From positions 62,001 to 126,000 of the forward strand of contig NZ_JACJRU010000018.1 of NCBI RefSeq assembly GCF_014697425.1: a stretch of DNA of 64,000 nt, written 5' to 3'. The notes beneath the pieces were generated by a model that worked only from the letters and a program-made list of their open reading frames with translations, ran no database searches and had not been told where the DNA came from. Shown in pieces: positions 54,084-62,347 of the stretch. The DNA is from Nostoc sp. FACHB-110. Lineage in GTDB: Bacteria; Cyanobacteriota; Cyanobacteriia; Cyanobacteriales; Nostocaceae. The position numbers and the translations under genes are program-made. Each line of letters begins with the position of its first letter. The first letter of the stretch is position 1.

Positions 54084-54749
54084 ATGAAGGGATTAATAGA
54101 ACAAGAGCAGATTATTCAAACTAATAAAAATTATTCCGAAAGTATTTTATCTTTGGCGCGATTGAGTGATTCTATTTTTGCTTTTGCAATGGCTTTAATG
54201 GTAATTGCCTTCGACTTACCAGAAGATGCTAAAGGGATGACAGACAGTGATATTAATGTTTTTTTATTTAGTCAGTTAAAACCGTTAGGAACTTACGCTA
54301 TCACCTTTGTTTTAGTTGCAACTTATTGGATTTCTCATTCTCGGCAATTAAAGTATTTAAAGAGAACCGATGAAAACCATTTGTGGATTTCTGTAGGGTA
54401 TTTAATGGTCTTGTTTTTAGTGCCTTTATCTAATGATTTAGTCATAACATTTCCAGATAATTTGCTGGTCAAAGTTTGGTTTAGTTTAAATATCGCTGTA
54501 ATTGGGTTTGTTTCTTGGCTAAGTTGGTCTTATGCAACAAGCGATCGCAAATTAGTAGATAGTGATTTAGATGATGAGACAATTCGCTCAATCAAAATCA
54601 AAGCTTTAATAGAACCGATATGTGCATTGATTTCCATTGGGGTGGCTTATCTTAACCAAGAGTTATGGGACTATTTTTGGGTGGTACTGTTTTTTGCCTA
54701 TTCTCCATTGGAAAAATATTTAAATAAATCAGATGATTTGTTGCGATAA
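54084..54749 (+). CDS. TMEM175 (DUF1211) family channel-like membrane protein
   Basis: A 221-residue protein with about six membrane helices. The first carries RLSDSIFAFAMALMVIAFDL, close to the family signature in which an FSD motif follows an Arg (LSD here). Bacterial TMEM175 proteins are weakly selective potassium channels that work as tetramers. Other helices are YAITFVLVATYWISHSRQL, VGYLMVLFLVPLSNDLV and VWFSLNIAVIGFVSWLSW. It is followed at 56 bases by an AI-2E family gene on the same strand, probably cotranscribed. Transport activity is inferred from the family. Confidence 0.85.
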   Translation: MKGLIEQEQIIQTNKNYSESILSLARLSDSIFAFAMALMVIAFDLPEDAKGMTDSDINVFLFSQLKPLGTYAITFVLVATYWISHSRQLKYLKRTDENHLWISVGYLMVLFLVPLSNDLVITFPDNLLVKVWFSLNIAVIGFVSWLSWSYATSDRKLVDSDLDDETIRSIKIKALIEPICALISIGVAYLNQELWDYFWVVLFFAYSPLEKYLNKSDDLLR

Positions 54750-54805
54750 ATTTGTTGAATTTAGCTAATCATTTATAAGAATAATTTCAAAGGTAAATAA
54801 ATCAG

Positions 54806-55852
54806 ATGTTAGCAAATTTGAGTCTTCCCCGTTGGACATTTTGGTGTTTTGTGATTCCGGTTTTATTTCTCAATTTATGTTTATTACAAATTATCTCACA
54901 GCAATTACAACCCATCCCCAACATTTTATTAGTTGCTAGTTTACTAGCTTTTCTCTTAAATTTTCCCATTAGTTATCTCGAAAAACGGGGTGTAGGAAGG
55001 ATTTGGTCGGTATTGTTGGTTCTCATACTTGCCGTGACAGCTTTTTTAGTTCTGGGTTTTGGTGTCGCACCTATTGTATATCAACAATTAATTGAATTTG
55101 GCGATCGCCTACCAGCATTAATTGATCAAGGACAACAGCAACTCCAAGAAATTCACATCAACATACCCCTAGCACACTTATCTTTTGATGCTTCCAACCT
55201 CACTACAGAAGTTATCAATAAATTTACCCAAAGTCTAGAATCTTTACCCAGTCAAATTGTAGATTTTCTCTTTGGTATCTTTGATAGTACGCTGAATTTA
55301 CTGATTACAATCGTTCTCACCATCCTCCTAATTTTTAACGGTTCTAGTTTGTGGAATGCGTTGTTTAAACTATTCCCTCAACCTTGGAATGTCCAATTAC
55401 CATCTCTGATTCAGCAGAGTTTTCAAAACTACTTTGCGGGACAAGCAACTTTAGCAATGATTGAAGGTACTGCACTTATAGTTTTATTTTTGGTATTTCA
55501 AATTCCCTTCGGGCTATTATTTGGTTTTGTGATTGGGATAGCGAGTTTTATCCCTTTTGGTGGAACTGTGACAATATCTCTAATTCTTCCCATACTTGCT
55601 ATCCAAAATATTTGGTTAGCAGTAAAGTTATTAGTGATAGCCGTGCTGGTAGGACAAATTAACGAAACTATTGTTGCACCTCGTTTAATGGGTCAAATGA
55701 CTGGCGTAAATCCTGCTGTTATTTTTATTTCTCTGCTGTGTGGTGCAAAATTAGGTGGAGTATTAGGAGTTTTGCTGGCTGTCCCCCTAACTAGCTTGTT
55801 GAAAAGATTTGCAGAATCCTGGTTGAATAGTAGGGAATTAGTAGTGGACTGA
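54806..55852 (+). CDS. AI-2E family transporter/permease
   Basis: A 348-residue integral membrane protein with seven or eight helices. It starts with a pair of helices (FVIPVLFLNLCLLQI, ILLVASLLAFLLNFPISYLE) and has an amphipathic middle (LPALIDQGQQQLQEI). A typical C-terminal half (FQIPFGLLFGFVIGIASFIP, FGGTVTISLILPILA, IAVLVGQINETIVAPRLMGQ, GVLGVLLAVPLTSLLKRF) follows. Members export autoinducer-2, Na+/H+ or other solutes, and the substrate here is open. A relic insertion end lies downstream. Confidence 0.88.
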   Translation: MLANLSLPRWTFWCFVIPVLFLNLCLLQIISQQLQPIPNILLVASLLAFLLNFPISYLEKRGVGRIWSVLLVLILAVTAFLVLGFGVAPIVYQQLIEFGDRLPALIDQGQQQLQEIHINIPLAHLSFDASNLTTEVINKFTQSLESLPSQIVDFLFGIFDSTLNLLITIVLTILLIFNGSSLWNALFKLFPQPWNVQLPSLIQQSFQNYFAGQATLAMIEGTALIVLFLVFQIPFGLLFGFVIGIASFIPFGGTVTISLILPILAIQNIWLAVKLLVIAVLVGQINETIVAPRLMGQMTGVNPAVIFISLLCGAKLGGVLGVLLAVPLTSLLKRFAESWLNSRELVVD

Positions 55853-55950
55853 TGGGACTAAAATATTGCATTAAAGTTTGGATAAAATTAACCGCAGATA
55901 AACGCAGATGGACGCGGATAAAATTTTTGTGACTGCACTAAATTAGCTAT

Positions 55951-56073
55951 TTGACATCCTCCTCAGCCTGAAGGCGTGAGGATTCCAATCTAATCAAACA
56001 GACTTAACTGTATGAATTCTTGGCGGGGTCAGTCCATTACTATTGTGCAGTTTGGATAAGCCCTGACCTATCC
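55951..56073. mobile_element. Probable relic end of an IS200/IS605-type element
   Basis: A hairpin CCTCAGCC-TGAA-GGCGTGAGG (55961-55981) follows TTGACATCCT and leads to GATTCCAATCTAATCAAACA, then TTGGCGGGGTCAGTCC and GCCCTGACCTATCCC. I recall this order from the ends of TnpB-carrying IS605-like elements in filamentous cyanobacteria, where the structured end also serves as guide RNA. No tnpA or tnpB frame is present, so only an end remains. The assignment is from memory of the pattern and needs a search. Confidence 0.42.
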
Positions 56074-56076
56074 CTA

Positions 56077-56931
56077 CTAAAGTTTCAAAACTGCTTGAAT
56101 AGACTCACTTAAAGTTGTGGTGGGACGGCCTATCAGTTGGCTTAGGGTTTGGCTATCATCAAACAACCCTCCTTTTGCTGCTCCTGTCTCAGATTCTGCT
56201 AACATCACAGCAACAGGCTCAGGTAAGCCAGCATTTTTTAATACATTAATATACTCATCTTCAGACAAATTCTGATAAATCACTTGCTTACCAGACTGCT
56301 GGCTGACTTCGGCAGCAAATTCGCTCAATGTATAGGCTACATCACCAGACAATTCATAGACTTTACCAGCTTGGTCATTGGCTAATAAAACGGTGGCTGC
56401 GGCTGCGGCATAATCGGCGCGGGCTGCGGATGCGATTTTAGCTTCTCCAGCACAGCCCATAACTGCACCATATTCTAAAGCTACGGGAATACTGACTATG
56501 TAATTTTCTGTATACCAACTATTACGTAATATCACATAAGGAACACCAGATTCTTTTAGAACTACTTCAGTCTGGTAATGTTCTGCTGCTAGAGGTAGGG
56601 GACTGCTATCTGCGTGTAAGAGACTGGTATAAGCCAGTAATTTGACTCCGGCTTGTTTACAGGCGTTGATGACGTTTGTGTGCTGAGTTACGCGATCGCC
56701 AATTTCACTGGAGGAGATGAGCAATACTTTTTCTGCACCAGCGAAGGCGATATCTAATGTGTGGGGTTGGGTGTAATCAATCTGCCGCACCTGCACGCCT
56801 AAACTGGCAAAATCTGATACTTTTTCTGGATTGCGAACCGCAGCGACTAGTTGATTGGCAGGAACGGATTTTAATAGTTCATGCAATACTAATCTGCCTA
56901 ACTGACCCGATGCAGCAGTGATGACAATCAT
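56077..56931 (-). CDS. NmrA-like/QorB-type NAD(P)-binding oxidoreductase
   Basis: A 284-residue atypical short-chain dehydrogenase. It has nucleotide loop ITAASGQLGRLVLHELL, VAAVRNPEKVSDFASLGVQV, and a substrate side with YTSLLHADSSPLPLAAEHYQ and ILRNSWYTENYI. In this subfamily the classical Tyr-xxx-Lys is absent, as here, and members reduce quinones or sense NADPH. It is divergent from an HxlR regulator with 89 bases between the starts, a pairing often seen where the regulator controls the reductase in response to quinone or electrophile stress. Confidence 0.88.
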   Translation of the reverse strand: MIVITAASGQLGRLVLHELLKSVPANQLVAAVRNPEKVSDFASLGVQVRQIDYTQPHTLDIAFAGAEKVLLISSSEIGDRVTQHTNVINACKQAGVKLLAYTSLLHADSSPLPLAAEHYQTEVVLKESGVPYVILRNSWYTENYIVSIPVALEYGAVMGCAGEAKIASAARADYAAAAATVLLANDQAGKVYELSGDVAYTLSEFAAEVSQQSGKQVIYQNLSEDEYINVLKNAGLPEPVAVMLAESETGAAKGGLFDDSQTLSQLIGRPTTTLSESIQAVLKL

Positions 56932-56991
56932 ATTTTTTAGTTGGTTAATTTTTGGATGTCGATAAACCTAATATAATTTCATTACTAACTT

Positions 56992-57005
56992 TTGGTAAGT
57001 ACCAA
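56992..57005. promoter_or_regulatory. Palindrome in the HxlR/NmrA divergent promoter
   Basis: TTGGTA-AG-TACCAA is a perfect 14-base dyad 15 bases before the HxlR start. A related GTAAGTAT half site lies at 57012-57019. HxlR proteins commonly bind such dyads in their own divergent promoters, so this is the best operator candidate for the pair. Confidence 0.5.
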
Positions 57006-57020
57006 CAAAAAAGTAAGTAT

Positions 57021-57416
57021 ATGAGCGATCGCCATGATGATTCCAAGACGCTGACACAACGCCTGGAAATAGGGAATATTTTCGCCGCGCCATGTCCTTC
57101 ACGAGACATTCTGAAACACGTTTGCAGCAAATGGGGTGTACTGATTCTGATTGCGCTGTGCCAAGGGACTCACAGATTTAGCGAGTTGAGACGCAAAATG
57201 GGGGGAGTCAGTGAAAAAATGCTGGCTCAAAGTCTACAATCCCTGGCGGAAGATGGTTTTGTGTTGCGTGTATCTCACCATGTGGTTCCGCCTGTTGTTG
57301 AGTACAGCCTGACTCCGATGGGAGAAGAAGTTGCCGATCGCGTCGCCGCTTTAGCAGACTGGATTGAACTCAATACGCCAAGGGTGTTGGATGCAAGGAA
57401 GAAGTTGGAGCGATAG
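57021..57416 (+). CDS. HxlR family transcriptional regulator
   Basis: From the ATG at 57021 the product has 131 residues (MSDRHDDSKTLTQRLEIGNI). A winged helix-turn-helix of the HxlR type is clear: CPSRDILKHVCSKWGVLILI, ALCQGTHRFSELRRKMGGVS, EKMLAQSLQSLAEDGFVLR, then YSLTPMGEE. Cysteines near the N-terminus (CPSRDI, HVCSKW) are at the place used by redox- or aldehyde-sensing members. The frame is open 23 codons upstream (56952), but that includes the palindrome and is not conserved-looking. It probably controls the divergent reductase. Confidence 0.88.
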   Translation: MSDRHDDSKTLTQRLEIGNIFAAPCPSRDILKHVCSKWGVLILIALCQGTHRFSELRRKMGGVSEKMLAQSLQSLAEDGFVLRVSHHVVPPVVEYSLTPMGEEVADRVAALADWIELNTPRVLDARKKLER

Positions 57417-57424
57417 TAATAATC

Positions 57425-58078
57425 TCACAAAGTCGCGTTGCTTCCATCAGAGGGGAAATAGCTTTGCAGATAACTTAAAGTCAATCGTTTGGTTTCTGCT
57501 ACCAATCGCGGTTGAAATGTTTTTTCTTGACTGAGAGATAGCCATAGTAATGTGCCGATCATCTTGACTAAAATAAAGGCGATCGCTTCATAGTCTGTTG
57601 TCTCTAAACCTGCTTCCCGTTGTGCGAATAAGCTGGCTAAATCTCGAATAAGTGCCGCATCCGCCGCTTCTCCAACGGCTTGCACTTCAGGTAGCGCACC
57701 CTGAACTTCCATAAAAATCGCGTAATAGCCGGGATTCTCAGCAAAATGCTGCTCGGAGATATCAATCAACTGATCAACCAAGACAGATAAGGGCAGTTTT
57801 ACCAAATCGGGATTATCGAGTATTCCCAATTTTTGATGCAGACGTTCTTCATACCGCATAGCCAAAGCCTGCATAATCGCTGTCTTATCTGGAAAAAACT
57901 GGTAGAGCGACCCGATGGGTATCTTCGCACCAGCCGCTATCGCGTTGGTTGTGGTGGCGTTATAGCCCTGAGAAATAAACAATTCTTCTGCTACATCAAT
58001 AATGCGGTTGACTCTTTCTTGACTGCGGGCTTGTCGGGGCTTGCGGCGCATTCCAGCGGCTGATGGGCTTTCAGTCAT
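57425..58078 (-). CDS. TetR/AcrR family transcriptional regulator
   Basis: A 217-residue repressor. The N-terminal helix-turn-helix (RVNRIIDVAEELFISQGYNA, TTTNAIAAGAKIPIGSLYQF, FPDKTAIMQALAMRY) is complete and preceded by a basic arm (RRKPRQARSQERV). The C-terminal helical domain binds an unknown ligand. Three palindromes of one type lie in front of it, and three of the same type before the P450 at 52612. I infer autoregulation and control of that P450. The other neighbour is a deleted P450 copy read divergently. It is convergent with hxlR, with 8 bases between stop codons. Confidence 0.9.
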   Translation of the reverse strand: MTESPSAAGMRRKPRQARSQERVNRIIDVAEELFISQGYNATTTNAIAAGAKIPIGSLYQFFPDKTAIMQALAMRYEERLHQKLGILDNPDLVKLPLSVLVDQLIDISEQHFAENPGYYAIFMEVQGALPEVQAVGEAADAALIRDLASLFAQREAGLETTDYEAIAFILVKMIGTLLWLSLSQEKTFQPRLVAETKRLTLSYLQSYFPSDGSNATL

Positions 58079-58104
58079 ACATTACCTCTATAGTAAGCAT
58101 ACAT

Positions 58105-58181
58105 ATATGAGTATTATTCATATTTTGCTTGACGCTCAATGAGTTTTACTCCTATGATTTAAATATGAGACTTACTCATAT
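58105..58181. promoter_or_regulatory. Three palindromic operators between tetR and the P450 remnant
   Basis: ATATGAG-TATTA-TTCATAT (58105-58123), CAATGAG-TTTTA-CTCCTAT (58137-58155) and ATATGAG-ACTTA-CTCATAT (58163-58181, perfect) share the 7-5-7 geometry. Centres are 32 and 26 bases apart, against 31 and 26 before the intact P450. The last ends 32 bases before the remnant's ATG, against 30. The whole promoter therefore looks duplicated together with the P450. Confidence 0.75.
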
Positions 58182-58213
58182 ATTAACGCAAATTCTGATG
58201 GAGCAATGTTGCT

Positions 58214-58423
58214 ATGAGCAAAGATTTACTGACTTTACCCCAGCCAAATTCGCGGGCGGCAGTTGAAGAAGACAGATGCGCTCGCTGGAGATTAATGCTT
58301 CACTCCACTCAACAAAGAACCACTCAGAATCAGCATCGACGCTGCCAAAATGCGATCGCACTGCTTGATGAAACGGTGTCTGCCATGATTGAAAATCTTC
58401 CAACACCCTGTTCAAAAGTGTAG
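58214..58423 (+). pseudogene. Cytochrome P450 remnant (large internal and 3' deletion)
   Basis: A 69-codon frame. Its start MSKDLLTLPQPNSRAAVEED matches the beginning of the intact P450 (MSKNLLTLPHPNPVNALEEY). Its second half, NQHRRCQNAIALLDETVSAM-IENL, matches EMEQRYQKAIALFDETIYAI-IKQR from the middle of that protein, including the DNA around a GCGATCGC site. About 170 codons between these parts are gone, and everything after them, including the heme-binding loop, is lost. It cannot be a working P450. The promoter in front of it is still well preserved. Confidence 0.8.
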
Positions 58424-58468
58424 GCTTTTAAAAATTCTGAGAGTATGTTCACCCAAGCAATTTTAATT

Positions 58469-59524
58469 TTAACTAAACTGTTCAATAATTCCACCGCCTA
58501 ATACTTTTTCGCCGTCGTACCAAACCGCAGCTTGTCCAGGTGTAATACTAAATTGTGGTTCCTCAAACACCAAACGGACGCGGGAATTTTCTAGAGGAAT
58601 TACTGTGACTGGTACAGGGGTAGAACGATAGCGGACTTGCACTTCGGTGTGAATTGGGGTTGTGGGTTCAGCGATGGAAACCCAGTTTACCCGGCCTACT
58701 GTACATTCTGGCTGAGTGACTTTGGTGCGATCGCCTACAACTACACGATTATTCACAGCATCTAATTCCACCACATACAATGGTTCAGCCGCCGCAATTC
58801 CTAAACCTTTACGTTGACCAATGGTGTAGTGATGCACACCATCATGCTGTCCTAAAACTTTACCTGTGGTATCGACAATATCGCCTTTTTTGGGTGCGAG
58901 ATATTTATCCAAAAATGCCCGCATCGAACCGTTGCTTTCTACTAAGCACAAGTCTTGGCTTTCGGGTTTTTCGGCGGTTGTCAATCCGAATTCAGCAGCA
59001 ATGCGGCGCGTATCTGCTTTTTCTAACTCTCCTAGAGGAAATACGGAAGCTGCTAGTAAATCTTGAGACAAATCATACAAAAAGTAAGACTGGTCTTTAT
59101 TGCGGTCAACTGCTCTTAATAATTGGTAACGCCCAGTTGCTTCATCATAGCCAATGCGGGCATAATGACCAGTGGCAATGCGATCGCATCCCAATTTTTC
59201 ACGGGCATACTCAACCATTGGCCCAAACTTCACCGTTTTATTACACTGTGAGCAAGGTAACGGTGTAATTCCTGCACTATAGCCAGATACTAAAAAATCA
59301 ACAATATTTGTCTGAAAGACATCACGAATATCAACAACTTCATGGGATATTCCCAGTTGTTCGCAAATATTAGCCGCGTCGATCATTCCTTCAGAGCAAC
59401 ATTGCCCTTTGCCTTTCATTAGCCAAAGGGTTAAACCAATCACTTCATAGCCCTGATTGTGTAGGATAGCAGCAGCGGTGGAACTGTCAACGCCACCGGA
59501 AAGACCAACGACAACTTTTTTCAT
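58469..59524 (-). CDS. mnmA: tRNA 2-thiouridine(34) synthase MnmA
   Basis: A 351-residue enzyme that thiolates the wobble uridine of tRNAs for Lys, Glu and Gln. The PP-loop VVGLSGGVDSSTAAAIL starts the protein. LPCSQCNKTVKFG supplies the first catalytic Cys and PESQDLCLVE the second. RIATGHYARI, then GKVLGQHDGVHHYTIGQRKG and YVVELDAVNNRVVVGDR, are standard. Length is normal. An extra cysteine pair near residue 42 (GQCCSEG) is seen in some cyanobacterial members. No gene partner is apparent. Confidence 0.96.
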   Translation of the reverse strand: MKKVVVGLSGGVDSSTAAAILHNQGYEVIGLTLWLMKGKGQCCSEGMIDAANICEQLGISHEVVDIRDVFQTNIVDFLVSGYSAGITPLPCSQCNKTVKFGPMVEYAREKLGCDRIATGHYARIGYDEATGRYQLLRAVDRNKDQSYFLYDLSQDLLAASVFPLGELEKADTRRIAAEFGLTTAEKPESQDLCLVESNGSMRAFLDKYLAPKKGDIVDTTGKVLGQHDGVHHYTIGQRKGLGIAAAEPLYVVELDAVNNRVVVGDRTKVTQPECTVGRVNWVSIAEPTTPIHTEVQVRYRSTPVPVTVIPLENSRVRLVFEEPQFSITPGQAAVWYDGEKVLGGGIIEQFS

Positions 59525-59802
59525 ATCTCTATAGTTTTTTAAGCTAGCGGCTGCTGGCGACAGAGATTAAAACTAATAATTTCATGACTCAAGGTGCTAG
59601 TAGAGGCTGTTCATACAAGCACAATACGGCAGCTGCGCGACTGCTCAATTGTAGCATATATATCTCAAACCCTTGCTAGTCAAGCACTTGAGTTGTTAAC
59701 TACACAACTCTCGAACCAGTTCCCTACTATATGTATCCATTGCCACCTAGCCTTGCTGATTTTATCCTTAGACTATATAGTTTGAAAAATCTTGTTACTC
59801 CT

Positions 59803-60624
59803 ATGTCCATGCAGTTATCAGGTCAGTTGATGGCATTACCGATAATACACTTATTTTTGGGAAGTTGCTTGGCGATCGCTTCCCAAAGTCAAGCTCAAGC
59901 TCATACTAACAATCATCATATTTTGCTGTCTCAACAAACAGTCGTTGATACTTTACCACCACCGCCAGATACTTTTGTAATTCCTGGTAATCAACAAACT
60001 TTACCCCAATTACAACCAGGGCAAGTTGAGCAATATGAGCAAAATCCCTTACTTTACCCATCAACAGAAAATCAGTATCAGCAAAATCCTTTAATTTTGC
60101 AACAAAGCCAGCCAAATCAATACAGCCAAAACTTTGAACGCTACTTTGTATACGTCAATAGTAGCGATTACCAAACACTGCAACGCGTCCGCAGAATTGA
60201 ACCCAGTGCTTACATTCGACAGTACAGAGGCCGTTCTGTAATTCAATCAGGCGTTTTTAACAGACAATCTAACGCCCAACAGCGTGTCAGAGAACTTGAA
60301 TATTATGGGATTCGTGGTGCAAGGGCTGTCAGCTTTTCTGGTGGGGAGGAAATACAAAGTTTTAATGCTAATCCTACTAGAAATGCACCCACTAGAAATA
60401 ACAGATACTATGTGATTATTCCTGGCAAACTGCAAGATTTACCTGCAATTAGCGACAGAATTATTCAAAATAGCGGATATTCTAGCTTAGTTCAAGAAAG
60501 ACAAAAACCCCTAGGCCCCCATGTAGCCGTTGGGCCATTTGCTGAACGTGGTGATGCCGATAGATGGAATAAATATGTCCACGAATTGGGATTTGGTAAT
60601 GCTAGGGTTTACTACAGTCGGTAA
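59803..60624 (+). CDS. Exported SPOR-like protein
   Basis: From the ATG at 59803 (MSMQLSGQLMALPIIHLFLG) the protein has 273 residues and a signal peptide ending near ASQSQAQA. An earlier ATG at 59731 would give a poorer signal. After a Gln/Pro/Asn-rich segment come two repeats about 100 residues apart: YFVYVNSSDYQTLQRVRRIE...VIQSGVFNRQSNAQQRVREL and YYVIIPGKLQDLPAISDRII...HVAVGPFAERGDADRWNKYV. The [VI]xxGxFxxxxxAxxxxxxL pattern resembles SPOR domains, which bind denuded peptidoglycan. A cell-wall role is likely but unproven. Confidence 0.7.
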   Translation: MSMQLSGQLMALPIIHLFLGSCLAIASQSQAQAHTNNHHILLSQQTVVDTLPPPPDTFVIPGNQQTLPQLQPGQVEQYEQNPLLYPSTENQYQQNPLILQQSQPNQYSQNFERYFVYVNSSDYQTLQRVRRIEPSAYIRQYRGRSVIQSGVFNRQSNAQQRVRELEYYGIRGARAVSFSGGEEIQSFNANPTRNAPTRNNRYYVIIPGKLQDLPAISDRIIQNSGYSSLVQERQKPLGPHVAVGPFAERGDADRWNKYVHELGFGNARVYYSR

Positions 60625-60698
60625 GTATTGAGTGCTGAAGCGCGGTAGCGGGGCGTTTAGCCTGTGCTGAGTGCTGAGTATGGAGTTAAAAGTAAAGA
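60625..60698. repeat. Heptamer repeat spacer with inserted GGTAGCGGGGCG phrase
   Basis: GAGTGCTGA units at 60631 and 60666-60679 are separated by AGCGCGGTAGCGGGGCGTTT, a phrase dispersed in Nostoc-type genomes. Related CACTCAGCACTC letters continue into the start of the next gene (60751-60763). Confidence 0.65.
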
Positions 60699-62312
60699 GT
60701 GAATAGTTTTAACTCGTTAATTGGAATTATGCAGAATCTACAATCAATTAACACTCAGCACTCTCAAAACAGGCAAGAACAGATTTCACAAATGGTAGTC
60801 ACTGCTGGGCAAATGCGGGATATTGAAGAGCGTATCTTTGCTGCTGGAATGCCTGTAGCAGCTTTAATGGAAAAAGTAGCGGGACTAATTGCCCTTCGCA
60901 TTCAAGATTTGTTTCCCTTGTCTGGAAACGCTCGCCGTGTGGGAATTTTAGTCGGCCCTGGGCATAATGGGGGCGATGCTTTGGTTGTAGCCCGTGAATT
61001 ACACTTTCGTGGCTATGAAGTTTGGTTATATTCGCCTTTTTTTAAGTTAAAAGAATTAACAGCACAACATTTACAATATGCCCAAAGTTTGGGTATTTCT
61101 TGTTATGACAATGTTGAGCAATTGCCAAATTGTGATGTTTTAATTGATGGTTTGTTTGGATTTGGGTTAGAAAGACAGTTGACTGATGCTATAGCTTTAG
61201 CAATTAATCAGTTTAACGAATGGAATCAACCGATTATTAGTATTGATATACCTTCAGGTTTACACACTGATACAGGTGAAGTTTTAGGGACAGCAATTCG
61301 CGCTACTTACACATTATGTCTTGGTTTGTGGAAGCTGGGTTTATTGCAGGATCATGCTTTGGAGTATGTTGGCAAAGCTGAATTAATTGATTTTGATATT
61401 CCTGTTGCAGATGTGCAAGCTGTATTAGAAAATCAACCAAAAATTCAACGTATTACCAAAAAAACAGCACTTTCTACTTTACCTTTGCCGCGTCCAGCAG
61501 TTACTCATAAATATAAAGAAGGACATTTATTATTAATTTGCGGTTCACGGCGTTATGCTGGCGGTGCAATTTTAACAGCTTTAGGGGCGCGTGCTAGTGG
61601 TGTGGGAATGCTTTCTATTGCGGTTCCTGAATCTTTAAAATTGATTTTGGTGTCGCATTTACCGGAAGCACTAATTATTGGCTGTCCGGAAACGGAGACA
61701 GGGACAATTTCGCAACTACAATTACCTGATAACACAGATTTAAGTTCTTTTAGTACGATCGCTTGTGGCCCTGGTTTAACCCGCGAAGCTACTCCCATTG
61801 TGCAACAAGTGATGAAGTGCGATCGCACCTTAGTTCTCGATGCCGATGCTTTAAATATTTTGGCACAGCTAGGAACCATCCCCACCTTACAACAACGGCA
61901 AGCCGCAACTGTGCTGACACCCCATACAGGTGAATTCCAAAGATTATTCCCTGATGTACCTGATGCTAAACACGACAGAATCAAAGCTGTCAAAGAAGCC
62001 GCCGCCCAAAGTAGCGCAGTGGTATTGTTAAAAGGGGCTAGGACGGCAATTGCCAATTTTCAAGGCGCAGTTTGGATTCTGCCGGAAAGCACTCCAGCCT
62101 TAGCCCGTGGTGGCAGTGGTGATGTACTAACAGGGATACTTGGAGGTTTATTAGCCCAAGCTGCGACAAAACAAATTCCTGTAGAAGATATTGTCGCTAC
62201 TGCTGCTTGGTGGCATTCTCAAGCAGGCATTATAGCAGCCCAAGAACGTACAGAATTAGGGGTAGATGCCTTTACATTGACCCAATATTTAATCCCCGCA
62301 CTCAGCACTTAA
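60699..62312 (+). CDS. nnr: Bifunctional NAD(P)HX repair enzyme (epimerase plus dehydratase)
   Basis: A fused metabolite-repair enzyme of up to 537 residues. The first half is the YjeF-N epimerase (VVTAGQMRDIEERIFAAGMP, VGPGHNGGDALVVARELHFR, ISIDIPSGLHTDTGE). The second is the ribokinase-like dehydratase (HKYKEGHLLLICGSRRYAGG, LTPHTGEFQRLF, ARGGSGDVLTGILGGLLAQA). Together they restore hydrated NADH and NADPH. The start is uncertain: GTG 60699, ATG 60729 or ATG 60792. The stretch up to about 60765 is built partly from an intergenic heptamer repeat, which favours a later start. Confidence 0.93.
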   Translation: MNSFNSLIGIMQNLQSINTQHSQNRQEQISQMVVTAGQMRDIEERIFAAGMPVAALMEKVAGLIALRIQDLFPLSGNARRVGILVGPGHNGGDALVVARELHFRGYEVWLYSPFFKLKELTAQHLQYAQSLGISCYDNVEQLPNCDVLIDGLFGFGLERQLTDAIALAINQFNEWNQPIISIDIPSGLHTDTGEVLGTAIRATYTLCLGLWKLGLLQDHALEYVGKAELIDFDIPVADVQAVLENQPKIQRITKKTALSTLPLPRPAVTHKYKEGHLLLICGSRRYAGGAILTALGARASGVGMLSIAVPESLKLILVSHLPEALIIGCPETETGTISQLQLPDNTDLSSFSTIACGPGLTREATPIVQQVMKCDRTLVLDADALNILAQLGTIPTLQQRQAATVLTPHTGEFQRLFPDVPDAKHDRIKAVKEAAAQSSAVVLLKGARTAIANFQGAVWILPESTPALARGGSGDVLTGILGGLLAQAATKQIPVEDIVATAAWWHSQAGIIAAQERTELGVDAFTLTQYLIPALST

Positions 62313-62347
62313 CAGTGTTACCCTACGATAAAGTTTGAGGGTGTCTC

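Noticed and set aside
61553..62056. 167-codon antisense frame in the NAD(P)HX repair gene
   Set aside because: Shadow of a conserved dehydratase domain.
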